DNA from: Pseudohongiella spirulinae | GTDB lineage: Bacteria; Pseudomonadota; Gammaproteobacteria; Pseudomonadales; Pseudohongiellaceae | Direction: 5' to 3' | DNA: 64,000 bases | Assembly: GCF_001444425.1 (NCBI RefSeq) | Contig: NZ_CP013189.1 | Location: forward strand, 2,604,001 to 2,668,000 | Shown here: positions 26,561-34,925 of the stretch, piece by piece | Layout: the number at the start of each line of letters is the position of its first letter | Position numbering within the stretch: position 1 is the first letter of the stretch | Translations under genes and position numbers: made by a program | Notes under the pieces: generated by a model | What the model saw: only the letters and a program-made list of their open reading frames with translations | The model's database searches: none | Told to the model about the DNA's origin: nothing

Positions 26561-28007
26561 GCCGCTTGTTGATAAATTGCGGCGTCTCATCAAATGTGTG
26601 GCTGACGTAGATAATGTGTGTGCGACCTGAGTGCACAATCTTTTCAAGAATCGCCATCAGAAAGTCTGAATAATAGTCATCCAGACCAACCCCGGGCTCA
26701 TCCAGAATCAGGATGAGCGGCCATTTGACCATGGCACGCGCCAGCAGAACCATACGCTGCTGGCCAAAACTCAGTTCGTGATACCAGCAACTGCCTTGAC
26801 CGACCAGCCCGAAGGCCTGCAACCATTGCCGGGCAGATTCCTGCTGGATGGCTGTTGTATTCTCATACAGCCCCATGGTGTCGAAGAATCCGCTTACTAC
26901 CACATCGAGGACGCGCCAGCCTTTGATGTACCTGTTATGCAGCTCATTGGACACAACACCAAAGCGCTGTTTGATGTCCCAGACCGACTCACCGCTGCCG
27001 CGACGCTGACCAAACACTGTCACTGCCTGGCCGTAGGCCATGTGGTTATCACCATTGATCAGTCCCAGCAGTGTGGATTTGCCGCTACCGTTCGGACCTT
27101 CTATCAACACATGATCGCCCCAGTCCATCTGCCAGCTGAAGTTGCGAAACACGACCTTGCTGCCATATTGCGCGGTCACCGAATCAAGTTTGATCAGGGC
27201 TTGTGTGCGGTCGGCGCGCCGGTAGTTCATAACCCCCGGTAAACGTTCATCGAGCGCTGGCAGGTTTTCAGGCACAAGCGCCTGCCTGTTAACGATATGG
27301 CGAAAGGCCGCCAGCTGCTCAACCACGTATCGCTCGCCACTGCTTATCAATTTCAGGCTGTCCATCACTGCAATATGCGTCGCAGAGGTCAGAATATCCT
27401 GTTGACGACGCGCCAGCAGGATCATGGCATTGTCTGCCTGCACGTACTGATTCAATATCTCACGAATCGATTCAGCACTTTGTCGGTCTATGCTGGCCAG
27501 GGGATCATCCAGGATCAGTAACTTTGGTTTTTGATACAGAGCCTTCGCAATCATGGCGCGCCTTATCTGACCTGAAGACAGAAAGCGGATACCCCGGTCG
27601 GCAAGATTTTTTATATCCAGTCGCTGCAAAAACTCGCCGGCCAGACAATCATCGGTATCGCGACCGGTCACCAGCTTAGCGACCGTGGTACCCGGGTCAC
27701 TGGCTGACTCGCTGAACTCACTGACGTCGTGCCGGGTTTCGCTTTGCCACAGTCGTTGCTGCTCTTCAAAGGAAACCACCTGAATATCGTGCAAGGGATC
27801 AAAACCGGTCGCGTACTGTATGCGGGAACGTGCCAGCATGAGCCGGCCGCTGAAAAGCGAAGCCAGCAGAGACTTTCCTGCCCCATTACCACCAAACAGG
27901 CACCAGTGCTGCCCCGGCTCAACTTTGAAGCTGTCAACCACCAACTGATGACGGGCTGATATTCGGCAGTTGAGGCCACGGATCTCGAACAGTGGCGAAG
28001 CTGTCAT
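26547..28007 (-). CDS. double ATPase ABC protein, ModF-like
   Basis: A 486-residue protein with two ABC ATPase domains and no membrane part. Domain 1 has Walker A GGNGAGKS (39-46), signature LSSGQ and Walker B LLILDDP. Domain 2 has GPNGSGKS, LSFGQ and LILILDEPG. Size, tandem layout and the HWCLFGGNGAGKS start resemble ModF of the photorepair/molybdate family. No modABC genes are adjacent. An upstream in-frame start (28055) lies inside the esterase gene; the ATG at 28007, next to its stop, is preferred. Confidence 0.82.
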   Translation of the reverse strand: MTASPLFEIRGLNCRISARHQLVVDSFKVEPGQHWCLFGGNGAGKSLLASLFSGRLMLARSRIQYATGFDPLHDIQVVSFEEQQRLWQSETRHDVSEFSESASDPGTTVAKLVTGRDTDDCLAGEFLQRLDIKNLADRGIRFLSSGQIRRAMIAKALYQKPKLLILDDPLASIDRQSAESIREILNQYVQADNAMILLARRQQDILTSATHIAVMDSLKLISSGERYVVEQLAAFRHIVNRQALVPENLPALDERLPGVMNYRRADRTQALIKLDSVTAQYGSKVVFRNFSWQMDWGDHVLIEGPNGSGKSTLLGLINGDNHMAYGQAVTVFGQRRGSGESVWDIKQRFGVVSNELHNRYIKGWRVLDVVVSGFFDTMGLYENTTAIQQESARQWLQAFGLVGQGSCWYHELSFGQQRMVLLARAMVKWPLILILDEPGVGLDDYYSDFLMAILEKIVHSGRTHIIYVSHTFDETPQFINKRLSMS

Positions 28008-28008
28008 G

Positions 28009-28980
28009 TCAGGGGCGATTACCCAATGCACGCTGCATGACTTCATTCTGGACATTCATAAAGTGCCCAACCGAGCGGCGCCAGTATTCGGAGTTATGGC
28101 GCCCCTGTGCCTGCATGTACTCGAACGGAATATCATTGAGTAGCAGGACCTGCATGAATTCGCGCGCATCATCGAGCAGATCATCCTGCAGCCCACCATC
28201 CAGATAAAAGTGTGGCAACTGACTCTTTTGAAGCCTGTAGATAATCTGAAACGGATCGTAGGCCTGTGCCTGTTCCACGGTTTCAAAATCCAGCCCTTTG
28301 GGGTTACGTTCATCCTGAGTACTGAATCCGGGGATATCGATAATGCGTGAGATTATGGCATCAGCCTGGGCAAGGCGTTCTGAATCCTGAGTGCTGCGAG
28401 GCACAGGAGGCGGTTGCCCCGCCTCAATGGCTGCAGCCCTGCTGCGGGCATGTGTGAGCGCACCGCTGGTGCTGGCCACAGACACAAATTTGTCCGGATG
28501 ACGAAGCGCCAGCGTCAGAGCGCCATAACCTCCCATGGACAGGCCGGCGATCGCCCTTCCCTCGCGCCGGGACAGCGTTCTGAAATTGGCATCCACATTA
28601 TTGATCACATCATTGATGATATGGTCTTCCCAGTTATTCTTCTGTCCATCCTCACTACGCGCGTAATTGATGTACCAGCTATTGCCCGCATCCGGCATCA
28701 CCACAATCAGGTCGCCGATCTCCCGGGCGTAAAAAGCGGCACCCAGATTGCGGCCCCAGACGGTATAGTTCTGCATGTAACCGTGCAGCAGGTACAGTAC
28801 CGGGTAGCGTTCATCGGAGCTTTCGTAACCGGGCGGCAAAACGATGTCGTACTTCATCTGACGTGCAACGGCAGGACTATAAAATGACACAGTCTGCAGA
28901 CCTTCGGGCAGGTCCTGTGCCGTTACTGCGGAGGCTGGAAACAATAGCGTGAGCGCTACAAGCACATAGATAAACTTCAT
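28009..28980 (-). CDS. exported alpha/beta-hydrolase (esterase D family)
   Basis: A 323-residue hydrolase with a signal peptide ending VTAQ (about 22). The core has the oxyanion region LLHGYMQN, the nucleophile elbow GLSMGGYG, a likely acid Asp in YLDGGLQDD and the His of GRHNSEYWRRSVGHF. This is the esterase D/enterochelin-esterase-like fold; substrate is unknown. It is cotranscribed with the downstream ABC gene (1-nt gap) and follows the small lipoprotein gene by 15 nt. Confidence 0.87.
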   Translation of the reverse strand: MKFIYVLVALTLLFPASAVTAQDLPEGLQTVSFYSPAVARQMKYDIVLPPGYESSDERYPVLYLLHGYMQNYTVWGRNLGAAFYAREIGDLIVVMPDAGNSWYINYARSEDGQKNNWEDHIINDVINNVDANFRTLSRREGRAIAGLSMGGYGALTLALRHPDKFVSVASTSGALTHARSRAAAIEAGQPPPVPRSTQDSERLAQADAIISRIIDIPGFSTQDERNPKGLDFETVEQAQAYDPFQIIYRLQKSQLPHFYLDGGLQDDLLDDAREFMQVLLLNDIPFEYMQAQGRHNSEYWRRSVGHFMNVQNEVMQRALGNRP

Positions 28981-28995
28981 GACATCAGACTCTTG

Positions 28996-29403
28996 TTAAT
29001 TGGCCAGCAGCGGAATCGGCCCGGTAAAACGCGCACGGTCAGACTCATCGGCCGCCTCGCGGCATTCTCCCCGCACCAGAAAGCGCTGAAAGGTCTGCTC
29101 ACGATATAACTCAAAAAAGCCCTGCCGACAGTATCCGGTCCGCTCCAGTATGGCGTTAACACGCGCCTCGACCTCATATTCTCCGATACGGATGCCGCGT
29201 TGACTACGACTGACCATTTCACGGTTTTCACGGCTTGAGACTGCCACCAGATAATCACGCTGAAAGGTAAAAAATTTGGTGCCGTCTTGCGCGATTTCCG
29301 GAATCAGCTGTTCATCTGCAGGCGGTGCCTGCCAGTTCGGACTGCCTCCGCAGCCGACCAGCAGTGCCGCTGCCGCCATCAGGATAAATCGTGCAATGGG
29401 CAA
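28996..29403 (-). CDS. small lipoprotein, unknown function
   Basis: A 135-residue lipoprotein. The chosen start is TTG at 29403 because GAGGAGAGG lies just before it and the product begins MPIARFILMAAAALLVGC, an ideal lipoprotein signal with lipobox LVGC; an ATG frame from 29433 would add 10 hydrophilic residues. The mature part has two further Cys (about 100 and 117). Glycine at +2 favours outer-membrane sorting. No family recognised. Confidence 0.75.
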   Translation of the reverse strand: MPIARFILMAAAALLVGCGGSPNWQAPPADEQLIPEIAQDGTKFFTFQRDYLVAVSSRENREMVSRSQRGIRIGEYEVEARVNAILERTGYCRQGFFELYREQTFQRFLVRGECREAADESDRARFTGPIPLLAN

Positions 29404-29442
29404 TGTCCTCTCCTCATATTCAGACGCCTGCATGGATCTTAA

Positions 29443-30687
29443 TCATTCCGCGGCAGGCTGTACAGCTGACCATACCAGCGTTTTGAACAAAGCTGCCAGA
29501 TTATGTGCACCGGATGGCTGGATCTGCAGCATGAGCACGGCGACAAGGCCTGTTTGCGGATCTGCCCACGAGAATGTCCCCAGCGAACCATTCCATCCAA
29601 ACTCACCATCATTGCGCGGGTAAGGGCTGTGACCGCCATCAACCACAACACTGAAACCGTACCCCCAGCCAAGATCTCGCATGGGATTGGGTGGAAACAG
29701 CGTTATGGGCATGATGCTCTCTGCCAGCTGATTTTCTGTCATCAAACGCACACCTTCTTCTGAAAGCAGTCGTTGACCATCCAGCTCTCCTGCATTCAGG
29801 AACATCTGTAAAAACCGCAGATAGTCACCCACCGTGCTGACCATACCGGCAGCCCCTTCTTTAAGCGGCGGATCAACTGTCACCGGCACATCCATTGGCG
29901 GCATCTTTTGCATGCCAGATTCCTGCAGGCGATACACTTCAGTCAGCTGGCCGGCTTTTTCTTCATGCACATAAAACCCGCTGTCATGCATTTGTAAAGG
30001 CGAAAATACGTGCTGCTGCAGATAGTCATCAAAAGCCAGGCCGCTGACCACTTCCACAATGCGCCCCAGAACGGTTGTTGAAATACTGTAGTTCCATTGC
30101 GTACCGGGCTGTGAAATGAGTGGCACGGCCGCCACCTTGTCGACCAGCTCTGCCAGGGTATCCGACCGCGAACGAACCTGGTGGCGCTGATAGAGGGTCC
30201 GGTCGCGATGACTCAAGCCGCCAATGTGGAGCAGCAAGTCACGCACAGTCATTTCTCGATGAGCAGCGACCGTCTCGCTGTCAAAATCCTCAGGATCACT
30301 GAATACCCGCATATCCGCAAATGCGGGGATAAACGTTGATACCGCATCGTCCAGTTCTAATTGGCCACGCTCAATCAACTGCATGACTGCGAGCGACGCG
30401 ATGGGTTTGCTCATTGAGCGAATCTGAAAGATGGCGTCATCGCGCATCGGAACGGCCTGCTCGACATCCTGCCAACCGGCACTGCCAAGGTAAACAATCT
30501 CACCATTGCGGGCGACTCCCGCCACAAAACCGGGGATGGCACCACTGTCAACAAAATGTCTTAAGGTCTGGTCGACGAGTGCAAGTGCCTGCGGTTTTAA
30601 CTGATGTTCCTGAGGTTCGGCAAGTGGCAAGGCCCCCAAGCCTTGACTGGCAAAAATCATAACAAATGAAAGAAAAGCGGACTTCAT
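29443..30687 (-). CDS. class C beta-lactamase-family serine hydrolase
   Basis: A 414-residue exported hydrolase. It has a signal peptide, the SxxK nucleophile motif S91-M-S-K94, a YSIS box in place of the YxN motif, and a C-terminal GGHSP region where HxG/KTG would stand. This pattern is that of esterase/peptidase members (EstB-like, DUF beta-lactamase), so true beta-lactamase activity is not implied. The ATG at 30687 with AGGGG before it is preferred over TTG at 30720. Confidence 0.88.
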   Translation of the reverse strand: MKSAFLSFVMIFASQGLGALPLAEPQEHQLKPQALALVDQTLRHFVDSGAIPGFVAGVARNGEIVYLGSAGWQDVEQAVPMRDDAIFQIRSMSKPIASLAVMQLIERGQLELDDAVSTFIPAFADMRVFSDPEDFDSETVAAHREMTVRDLLLHIGGLSHRDRTLYQRHQVRSRSDTLAELVDKVAAVPLISQPGTQWNYSISTTVLGRIVEVVSGLAFDDYLQQHVFSPLQMHDSGFYVHEEKAGQLTEVYRLQESGMQKMPPMDVPVTVDPPLKEGAAGMVSTVGDYLRFLQMFLNAGELDGQRLLSEEGVRLMTENQLAESIMPITLFPPNPMRDLGWGYGFSVVVDGGHSPYPRNDGEFGWNGSLGTFSWADPQTGLVAVLMLQIQPSGAHNLAALFKTLVWSAVQPAAE

Positions 30688-30728
30688 ACCCCTGAACCTG
30701 ACCGAAAAACATTTTTTCAAATGTATAA

Positions 30729-30760
30729 AAAAAGGGGCGGTATTGCTACCACCCCTTTTT
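30729..30760 (-). terminator. intrinsic terminator after monooxygenase-like gene
   Basis: A stem of A5G4/C4T5 (30729-30737 with 30752-30760), one mismatch, then GGTA/TACC and a 4-nt loop. The A and T runs make it symmetric, so it can stop transcription in both directions. It ends the leftward unit 20 nt after the 597-residue gene and separates it from the beta-lactamase-family gene. Confidence 0.85.
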
Positions 30761-30780
30761 GTAAAGCCTGAAGTCAGCGA

Positions 30781-32574
30781 TTATTGCGCGCTGCTCACCA
30801 GGTTAGCGTCAACGGCTTCATCAGCCTGCGCTTGATAACGGCTCTGGTCTACAAACTTGTAGTAAACCTGGCCGAAGAACATCTCGTCCCAGCTCTGGTC
30901 GCCCCACGGCACTGATCGTGACGGATCGGGGTTGGCCTTGTTCTGCTCAGAGTTGTCGAAAGCACCGGTTACCACAATGCGTGTGCCCGCGGGTACCAGC
31001 TTCTGCTCTGCCAGCTTGTACTCCATCTGCCAGTTGTAGTCGTAGTTGGCAATGTTGGCCAGCATTTCAGTTGAACCATCCGGGTAATGTGCTTCAAAGC
31101 GCATGTACTTGCCGCGGAAGTGCATGTGCGGCAGGAAGCTGTGCAGATACGCATCATCCGGGATCACAATCTGAGCCTGCTGCTCAAAGTTGGGATCGTA
31201 AGGAGGAATGTTGGTCCATGTCGGTGTGAAGATACACGCACATTCACCTGTCATACGCTCCTGCGGCTCTTCACCTTCCGGATAGAACCAGACACCGATA
31301 CGGCTGGCGTCAACTGCCTCACGACCGGTAGTGGTGTAGTGCAGCTGAATGGCAATGGTAGATCCGTCCATCAGCAGACCGCCAGTGTTGGGCTCTTCCA
31401 CATAAGGCGCAGCACCCGGAATGTATGGCGTGATATAGGCCAGGTTCGGATCAGGCGTACCCACGAAACCACGACCACTGGGGCGCTCACCCGGCTTGAA
31501 CAGGGCGTTCAGCGTGTGGTGCAGCACAGTGCGGTCACCCGGCATATACTGGCTGGCCTTAACGAAGCGATCTTTGCCATCGGGCAGATTGATCGGTATG
31601 AACTCATAACGGTAATCCAGCACACCTGTGGCAGGAATCTGCTGCTCCGGAATTTCAATGACGTAATCCGGCTCACCAAAAGCCCACTCGGTCGGCGGCC
31701 ACTCGATCATTGCCAGCGGATCTGTTGTACCATCTTTCCTGGAGCCAGCGGCAATCCAGTCCAGCACTTTACGCTGATCTTCGAAAGGCACAACATAGCT
31801 GTTGCGGAAGTTGCCAACATGCGGATCCATCTGACCCGGCGGCATACGCTTGGTCATCATGACCTCGCGGATCATCGGGCTCCAGCCCTGAACCATAGCA
31901 TGGCTGTTTAATGCGAACGGCGCTACACCACCTTCACGGTGACAGCTTGCGCAGTTTTCAGCAATGATCGGAGCAACGTCCTTCTCATAAGACACATCGC
32001 TGGGATTACGCTCAACGTACTGCACTTCAGTGCCAGCAGTGGCCACAAACGCGTTGCTCACCTGCTCACCTGCAGCCACGGCCGCCAGTGCGTCAGCAAA
32101 CGGCTGACCTGCGTCACCGCGATAAACAACACGAAACGATTTCGGATCGTAAATCACTGCTTCGCCGAAGCGTTCAATGCCCATGGACTCAGACACAGCC
32201 TGAACATCGTCAATCAGCACAGGAATGTCAGTATTCATCGCAGCGACTTCTGCTGCGACTTCGCTGCGTGCCTCGCCCAGCGGGTTAATCATCATGAAGA
32301 CGATGCCCTGGTCTGCATAGTCCGCCTTCAGGGAACTGAATTTGGCCAGCGCATCACGGGTTTCAGCGGCGCCATTGCCCTGAACCAGAAATGCAACCGC
32401 CTTGTTGTTGTCGTACCACGCCATGTGGTGGAAATAACCTTCATGGTCCAACAGCGCAAAATCGCCTACTCGCTCATCAGCAGCGTGACTGACACCGGCA
32501 CCAATACTCAATGCCAGGGCGGTCAGCGCGGTGCCGGCAGTCATTCTGCCTTTTTTCTGCAACCAACTGATCAT
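30781..32574 (-). CDS. thioredoxin-like/cytochrome c/copper monooxygenase-like fusion
   Basis: A 597-residue exported protein (signal peptide to about 31). Residues ~35-175 resemble a thioredoxin/peroxiredoxin fold but carry no catalytic Cys. A c-type heme site follows (CASCH, 208-212). Residues ~290-580 match the copper type II, ascorbate-dependent monooxygenase fold, with HH352-353, H412 (QLHY), H483-x-H485 and M565 (DEM) placed like the copper ligands of peptidylglycine hydroxylating monooxygenase. Substrate is unknown. The ATG at 32574 is preferred because GGAGG sits 5 nt before it. A TetR gene lies upstream on the same strand. Confidence 0.85.
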   Translation of the reverse strand: MISWLQKKGRMTAGTALTALALSIGAGVSHAADERVGDFALLDHEGYFHHMAWYDNNKAVAFLVQGNGAAETRDALAKFSSLKADYADQGIVFMMINPLGEARSEVAAEVAAMNTDIPVLIDDVQAVSESMGIERFGEAVIYDPKSFRVVYRGDAGQPFADALAAVAAGEQVSNAFVATAGTEVQYVERNPSDVSYEKDVAPIIAENCASCHREGGVAPFALNSHAMVQGWSPMIREVMMTKRMPPGQMDPHVGNFRNSYVVPFEDQRKVLDWIAAGSRKDGTTDPLAMIEWPPTEWAFGEPDYVIEIPEQQIPATGVLDYRYEFIPINLPDGKDRFVKASQYMPGDRTVLHHTLNALFKPGERPSGRGFVGTPDPNLAYITPYIPGAAPYVEEPNTGGLLMDGSTIAIQLHYTTTGREAVDASRIGVWFYPEGEEPQERMTGECACIFTPTWTNIPPYDPNFEQQAQIVIPDDAYLHSFLPHMHFRGKYMRFEAHYPDGSTEMLANIANYDYNWQMEYKLAEQKLVPAGTRIVVTGAFDNSEQNKANPDPSRSVPWGDQSWDEMFFGQVYYKFVDQSRYQAQADEAVDANLVSSAQ

Positions 32575-32632
32575 ACTACCCTCCAACTGTAAAAAAACCG
32601 TCAGCCTGCTCAGCTGCCAGATTTGCTAAAAT

Positions 32633-32648
32633 TCTGAGTCAATTCAGA
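32633..32648. promoter_or_regulatory. inverted repeat downstream of -10, possible operator
   Basis: TCTGA and TCAGA are spaced by 6 nt, just beyond the predicted -10 box and near the expected transcription start of the copper monooxygenase-like gene. This is where a repressor such as the adjacent TetR protein would block initiation. Only a 5-bp dyad, so confidence is low. Confidence 0.3.
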
Positions 32649-32654
32649 TTTTTG

Positions 32655-32682
32655 ATCCTATCACCGTGCCATGCAATGTCAA
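32655..32682 (-). promoter_or_regulatory. sigma-70-like promoter of monooxygenase-like gene
   Basis: On the minus strand a perfect -35 TTGACA (32682-32677) is followed after 16 nt by TAGGAT (32660-32655). The start point would be near 32648, giving a ~75-nt leader with a strong ribosome-binding site. This gives the gene its own promoter separate from the upstream tetR. Confidence 0.55.
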
Positions 32683-32688
32683 ATGACA
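32677..32688. promoter_or_regulatory. dyad over -35 box, possible TetR site
   Basis: TGTCA-AA-TGACA is a perfect 5-bp dyad that covers the -35 box; another TGAC/GTCA pair overlaps it to the right. Clustered TGAC/GTCA half-sites of this kind are common TetR-family targets. The binding protein is inferred from the neighbouring gene. Confidence 0.35.
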
Positions 32689-32697
32689 AAAGTCACA

Positions 32698-33327
32698 TTA
32701 TTCAAACAGGGCATGCAGTGCATTTCGGAGACTCTTGCGGAATTCCGCTTCTGAGTGGAAACCGCACAAGAAGCCCTGTAGCAGGTGGTAGTACAGGGCA
32801 AAGGCGCTCCAGGCTGCCGTTCCTGTGTAAAGACGTTTTTCCAGCCGTCCATCCCTCTTGGCTTTTTCTATTAATTTCATCAGCTTGGAGTACGTCCGAG
32901 TCATGATCTGATCGATATCTTCACGACGCTGCTCAGTGATCGAAAATGACAGCTCTTTGAGCACGATACGCGACAGCCCCTGGTCCTGATTGTGGTAGCG
33001 AATATGACCGTCAAAAAACACCATTAATTGATCCAGCAGCGGCGAATCGGGCTCAATCTCGGCATAGGATTGCTCGATCATGCTGATGATGTCGTCCTTG
33101 AACACCATCACCAGCAGGTCTTCTTTGCTTTTTGCATACAGGTAGAGAGTGCCCAGACCGACATCTGCCTCTGCAGCGATATCCTGAATCGTGGTGTTGC
33201 TGAAGCCTTTTTCAACAAACAGGCTGCGCGCAGCTGCTACAATGCGCTGCAATCGGATAATCTTCTTGCGCTCACGCAGACCCAGCGACGCCAGTGCTGG
33301 ATCGTCTGTCCTTTTTTCAACCGCCAT
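32698..33327 (-). CDS. TetR-family transcriptional regulator
   Basis: A 209-residue regulator. The N-terminal HTH (about 25-70) reads IVAAARSLFVEKGFSNTTIQDIAAEADVG with LGTLYLYAKSKEDLL, which is classic TetR; the rest is an all-helical ligand-binding domain. The ATG at 33327 with GGAC before it is preferred over 33366. It lies 123 nt upstream of the copper monooxygenase-like gene on the same strand and likely controls it; the ligand is unknown. Confidence 0.92.
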   Translation of the reverse strand: MAVEKRTDDPALASLGLRERKKIIRLQRIVAAARSLFVEKGFSNTTIQDIAAEADVGLGTLYLYAKSKEDLLVMVFKDDIISMIEQSYAEIEPDSPLLDQLMVFFDGHIRYHNQDQGLSRIVLKELSFSITEQRREDIDQIMTRTYSKLMKLIEKAKRDGRLEKRLYTGTAAWSAFALYYHLLQGFLCGFHSEAEFRKSLRNALHALFE

Positions 33328-33411
33328 AATCGTCCATCCCGCTGATAACGCGCTAAAGATTACCACAGACGCTTATGGCACAATAGGGCAATTCTGTCCG
33401 CAGGAACCGTC

Positions 33412-33777
33412 ATGAACGAAGATTTTAAGCACTCAAACTCAGCAGGTTCGTCTTCATCAGATGAGACGACCATCACCACCCTTCTGCAGGCCGGGGATAC
33501 ACCAGTGACGCTGTTCTCCCTGTCATGGTGTTCTTTCTGCCATGCCGCCAGGCAACTGCTGACCAGCCTGGATATACAGTACACCGAGCACGTGCTTGAT
33601 CGCGGCGCACTGAGCGAAACCGAACTGAATACCCGACTGCGCCGACAGCTTTCCGAGCTGACCGGAAGCCGCACGCTGCCGCAGGTATTTGTAGGCGACG
33701 TTAACGTTGGGGGGTATACTGAAACCCTGGCGGCCGCCCGTAACGGACAACTGAAAGAGTTGCTGAGTCATGGCTGA
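33412..33777 (+). CDS. glutaredoxin
   Basis: A 121-residue glutaredoxin with a hydrophilic ~28-residue N-terminal extension. The dithiol active site is WCSFC (C40, C43), with the cis-Pro motif TLPQVFVGD and the glutathione-binding GGYTE. The CSFC site differs from the common CPYC. It should reduce disulfides or glutathione-mixed disulfides in the cytoplasm. The next gene overlaps its end by 8 nt. Confidence 0.85.
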   Translation: MNEDFKHSNSAGSSSSDETTITTLLQAGDTPVTLFSLSWCSFCHAARQLLTSLDIQYTEHVLDRGALSETELNTRLRRQLSELTGSRTLPQVFVGDVNVGGYTETLAAARNGQLKELLSHG

Positions 33778-34204
33778 AGCATTGTTCAGAACCTTACACA
33801 TGCTGGGCCTGCTGGGAGTGGCCGCCGGGCTGGTGATTGCGGTGCTTGTCACCCGCCCCAGCCTCAGCCGCGACGATACTGACGGCCTGGCCAAGACTTA
33901 TCTGTTGACCTTGATCGCACTCGTCCTGACCACTCTGGCGGGTCTGGCGCTGTGGCTCTGGGTAGGTAAGCCTGCCGCCTTTTTCAGCAATAACCCGGTA
34001 TTTCACGCCAAGATGGGTCTGGTTGTGATTCTGACCATTCTGCTGCTGGTGCCAGCGTTGTTCTTTTACCGGGCAGGTGCGTCAACTGACGAAGAGTCAG
34101 TCAGCATTCCGGTATCAGTGCGCATTATGCAGCGCGCTGCCATTCCGCTTATTGTCGTCCTGCCTGTACTGGCCTATCTGATGGCACGCGGTATCGGTTA
34201 CTGA
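33770..34204 (+). CDS. DUF2214-type membrane protein
   Basis: A 144-residue inner-membrane protein with about four membrane helices (near 5-25, 45-65, 83-103 and 120-140). It has a conserved His at residue 10 (TLHMLG) and another in FHAKMGL, a pattern seen in DUF2214/CopD-like proteins that may bind heme or metal. Function unknown. Translational overlap with the glutaredoxin gene suggests a redox link. Confidence 0.7.
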   Translation: MAEALFRTLHMLGLLGVAAGLVIAVLVTRPSLSRDDTDGLAKTYLLTLIALVLTTLAGLALWLWVGKPAAFFSNNPVFHAKMGLVVILTILLLVPALFFYRAGASTDEESVSIPVSVRIMQRAAIPLIVVLPVLAYLMARGIGY

Positions 34205-34863
34205 AGGACGTCCTGTAACCAGGCAGATATATCCCTTATCTCTTCCAGACACACGGAGTGCTGCATCGGATAGCTTGAATACACCGGTTTGTAACCCTTC
34301 TGCTCCAGCGCAGCGACGGTCTGCTTGCCAAGCGACTCATTGACCACCGGATCATCAGTACCGTGGAAAACCCGGACCGGCAGCGATTGATTGGCCGGAT
34401 TGACCGACACGGTATCCGCGGTGGGAAAATAACTGGACAGCGACATGATGCCGGCCAGCGGGTGGGGGCAACTCAATCCTGCCTCCAACACCACGGCGCC
34501 ACCCTGGGAGAATCCACCCAGAACAATACGGCGACTATCGATACCCGCCGCCATCTGCTCTTCGATAATTTCGTGCACGGCTGAGGCAGAAGCTCGCAAT
34601 TGCACGTCATCCACGCGACGGTCAACGCTCATGTCCCGGATGTCATACCAGGCTGGCATTACATAACCCTGATTGATGGTGACCGGAATCGAAGGCGCAT
34701 GTGGAAATATGAATCTAACCGCCATCTGCGCCGGCAGCCGCAATTCAGGTACAATAGGCGCGAAGTCATGTCCGTCAGCACCCAGTCCGTGCAGCCAGAT
34801 CACGGCAGCATCAGCGGGAACATCCTTACGCGTTTCTCGGACAATGGCGGGCAATCGACTCAT
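34198..34863 (-). CDS. carboxylesterase (phospholipase/carboxylesterase family)
   Basis: A 221-residue cytoplasmic alpha/beta-hydrolase. The motifs are LHGLGADGHDF (oxyanion), nucleophile GFSQGGA, acid in HGTDDPVV, and His in PMQHSV near the end. These match the bacterial carboxylesterase II group of short-chain ester hydrolases. Length is exact for the family. It converges with the DUF2214 gene (7-nt overlap) and diverges from the methyltransferase-like gene. Confidence 0.93.
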   Translation of the reverse strand: MSRLPAIVRETRKDVPADAAVIWLHGLGADGHDFAPIVPELRLPAQMAVRFIFPHAPSIPVTINQGYVMPAWYDIRDMSVDRRVDDVQLRASASAVHEIIEEQMAAGIDSRRIVLGGFSQGGAVVLEAGLSCPHPLAGIMSLSSYFPTADTVSVNPANQSLPVRVFHGTDDPVVNESLGKQTVAALEQKGYKPVYSSYPMQHSVCLEEIRDISAWLQDVLQ

Positions 34864-34876
34864 AACAGATCCTTAA

Positions 34877-34897
34877 GAGACTTTGTATCAAAGACTC
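34877..34897. promoter_or_regulatory. 21-bp near-palindrome in divergent spacer
   Basis: GAGACTTTG-TAT-CAAAGACTC has two 9-nt arms that pair except at one position. It fills the middle of the 62-bp spacer between the carboxylesterase and the methyltransferase-like gene. It could be an operator acting on both. No T-run follows, so it is not a terminator. Confidence 0.35.
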
Positions 34898-34925
34898 ATT
34901 ATAGGAAGTTTAAGCGGAGAACAAA

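Noticed and set aside
29443-30687. Beta-lactam resistance gene
   Set aside because: The YxN and KTG motifs of true class C enzymes are altered; the pattern fits esterase or peptidase relatives.
31087-31911. 274-residue plus-strand frame opposite the copper monooxygenase-like gene
   Set aside because: It is antisense to a well-supported gene, has no domain or signal and no ribosome-binding site; long antisense frames are common opposite GC-biased genes.
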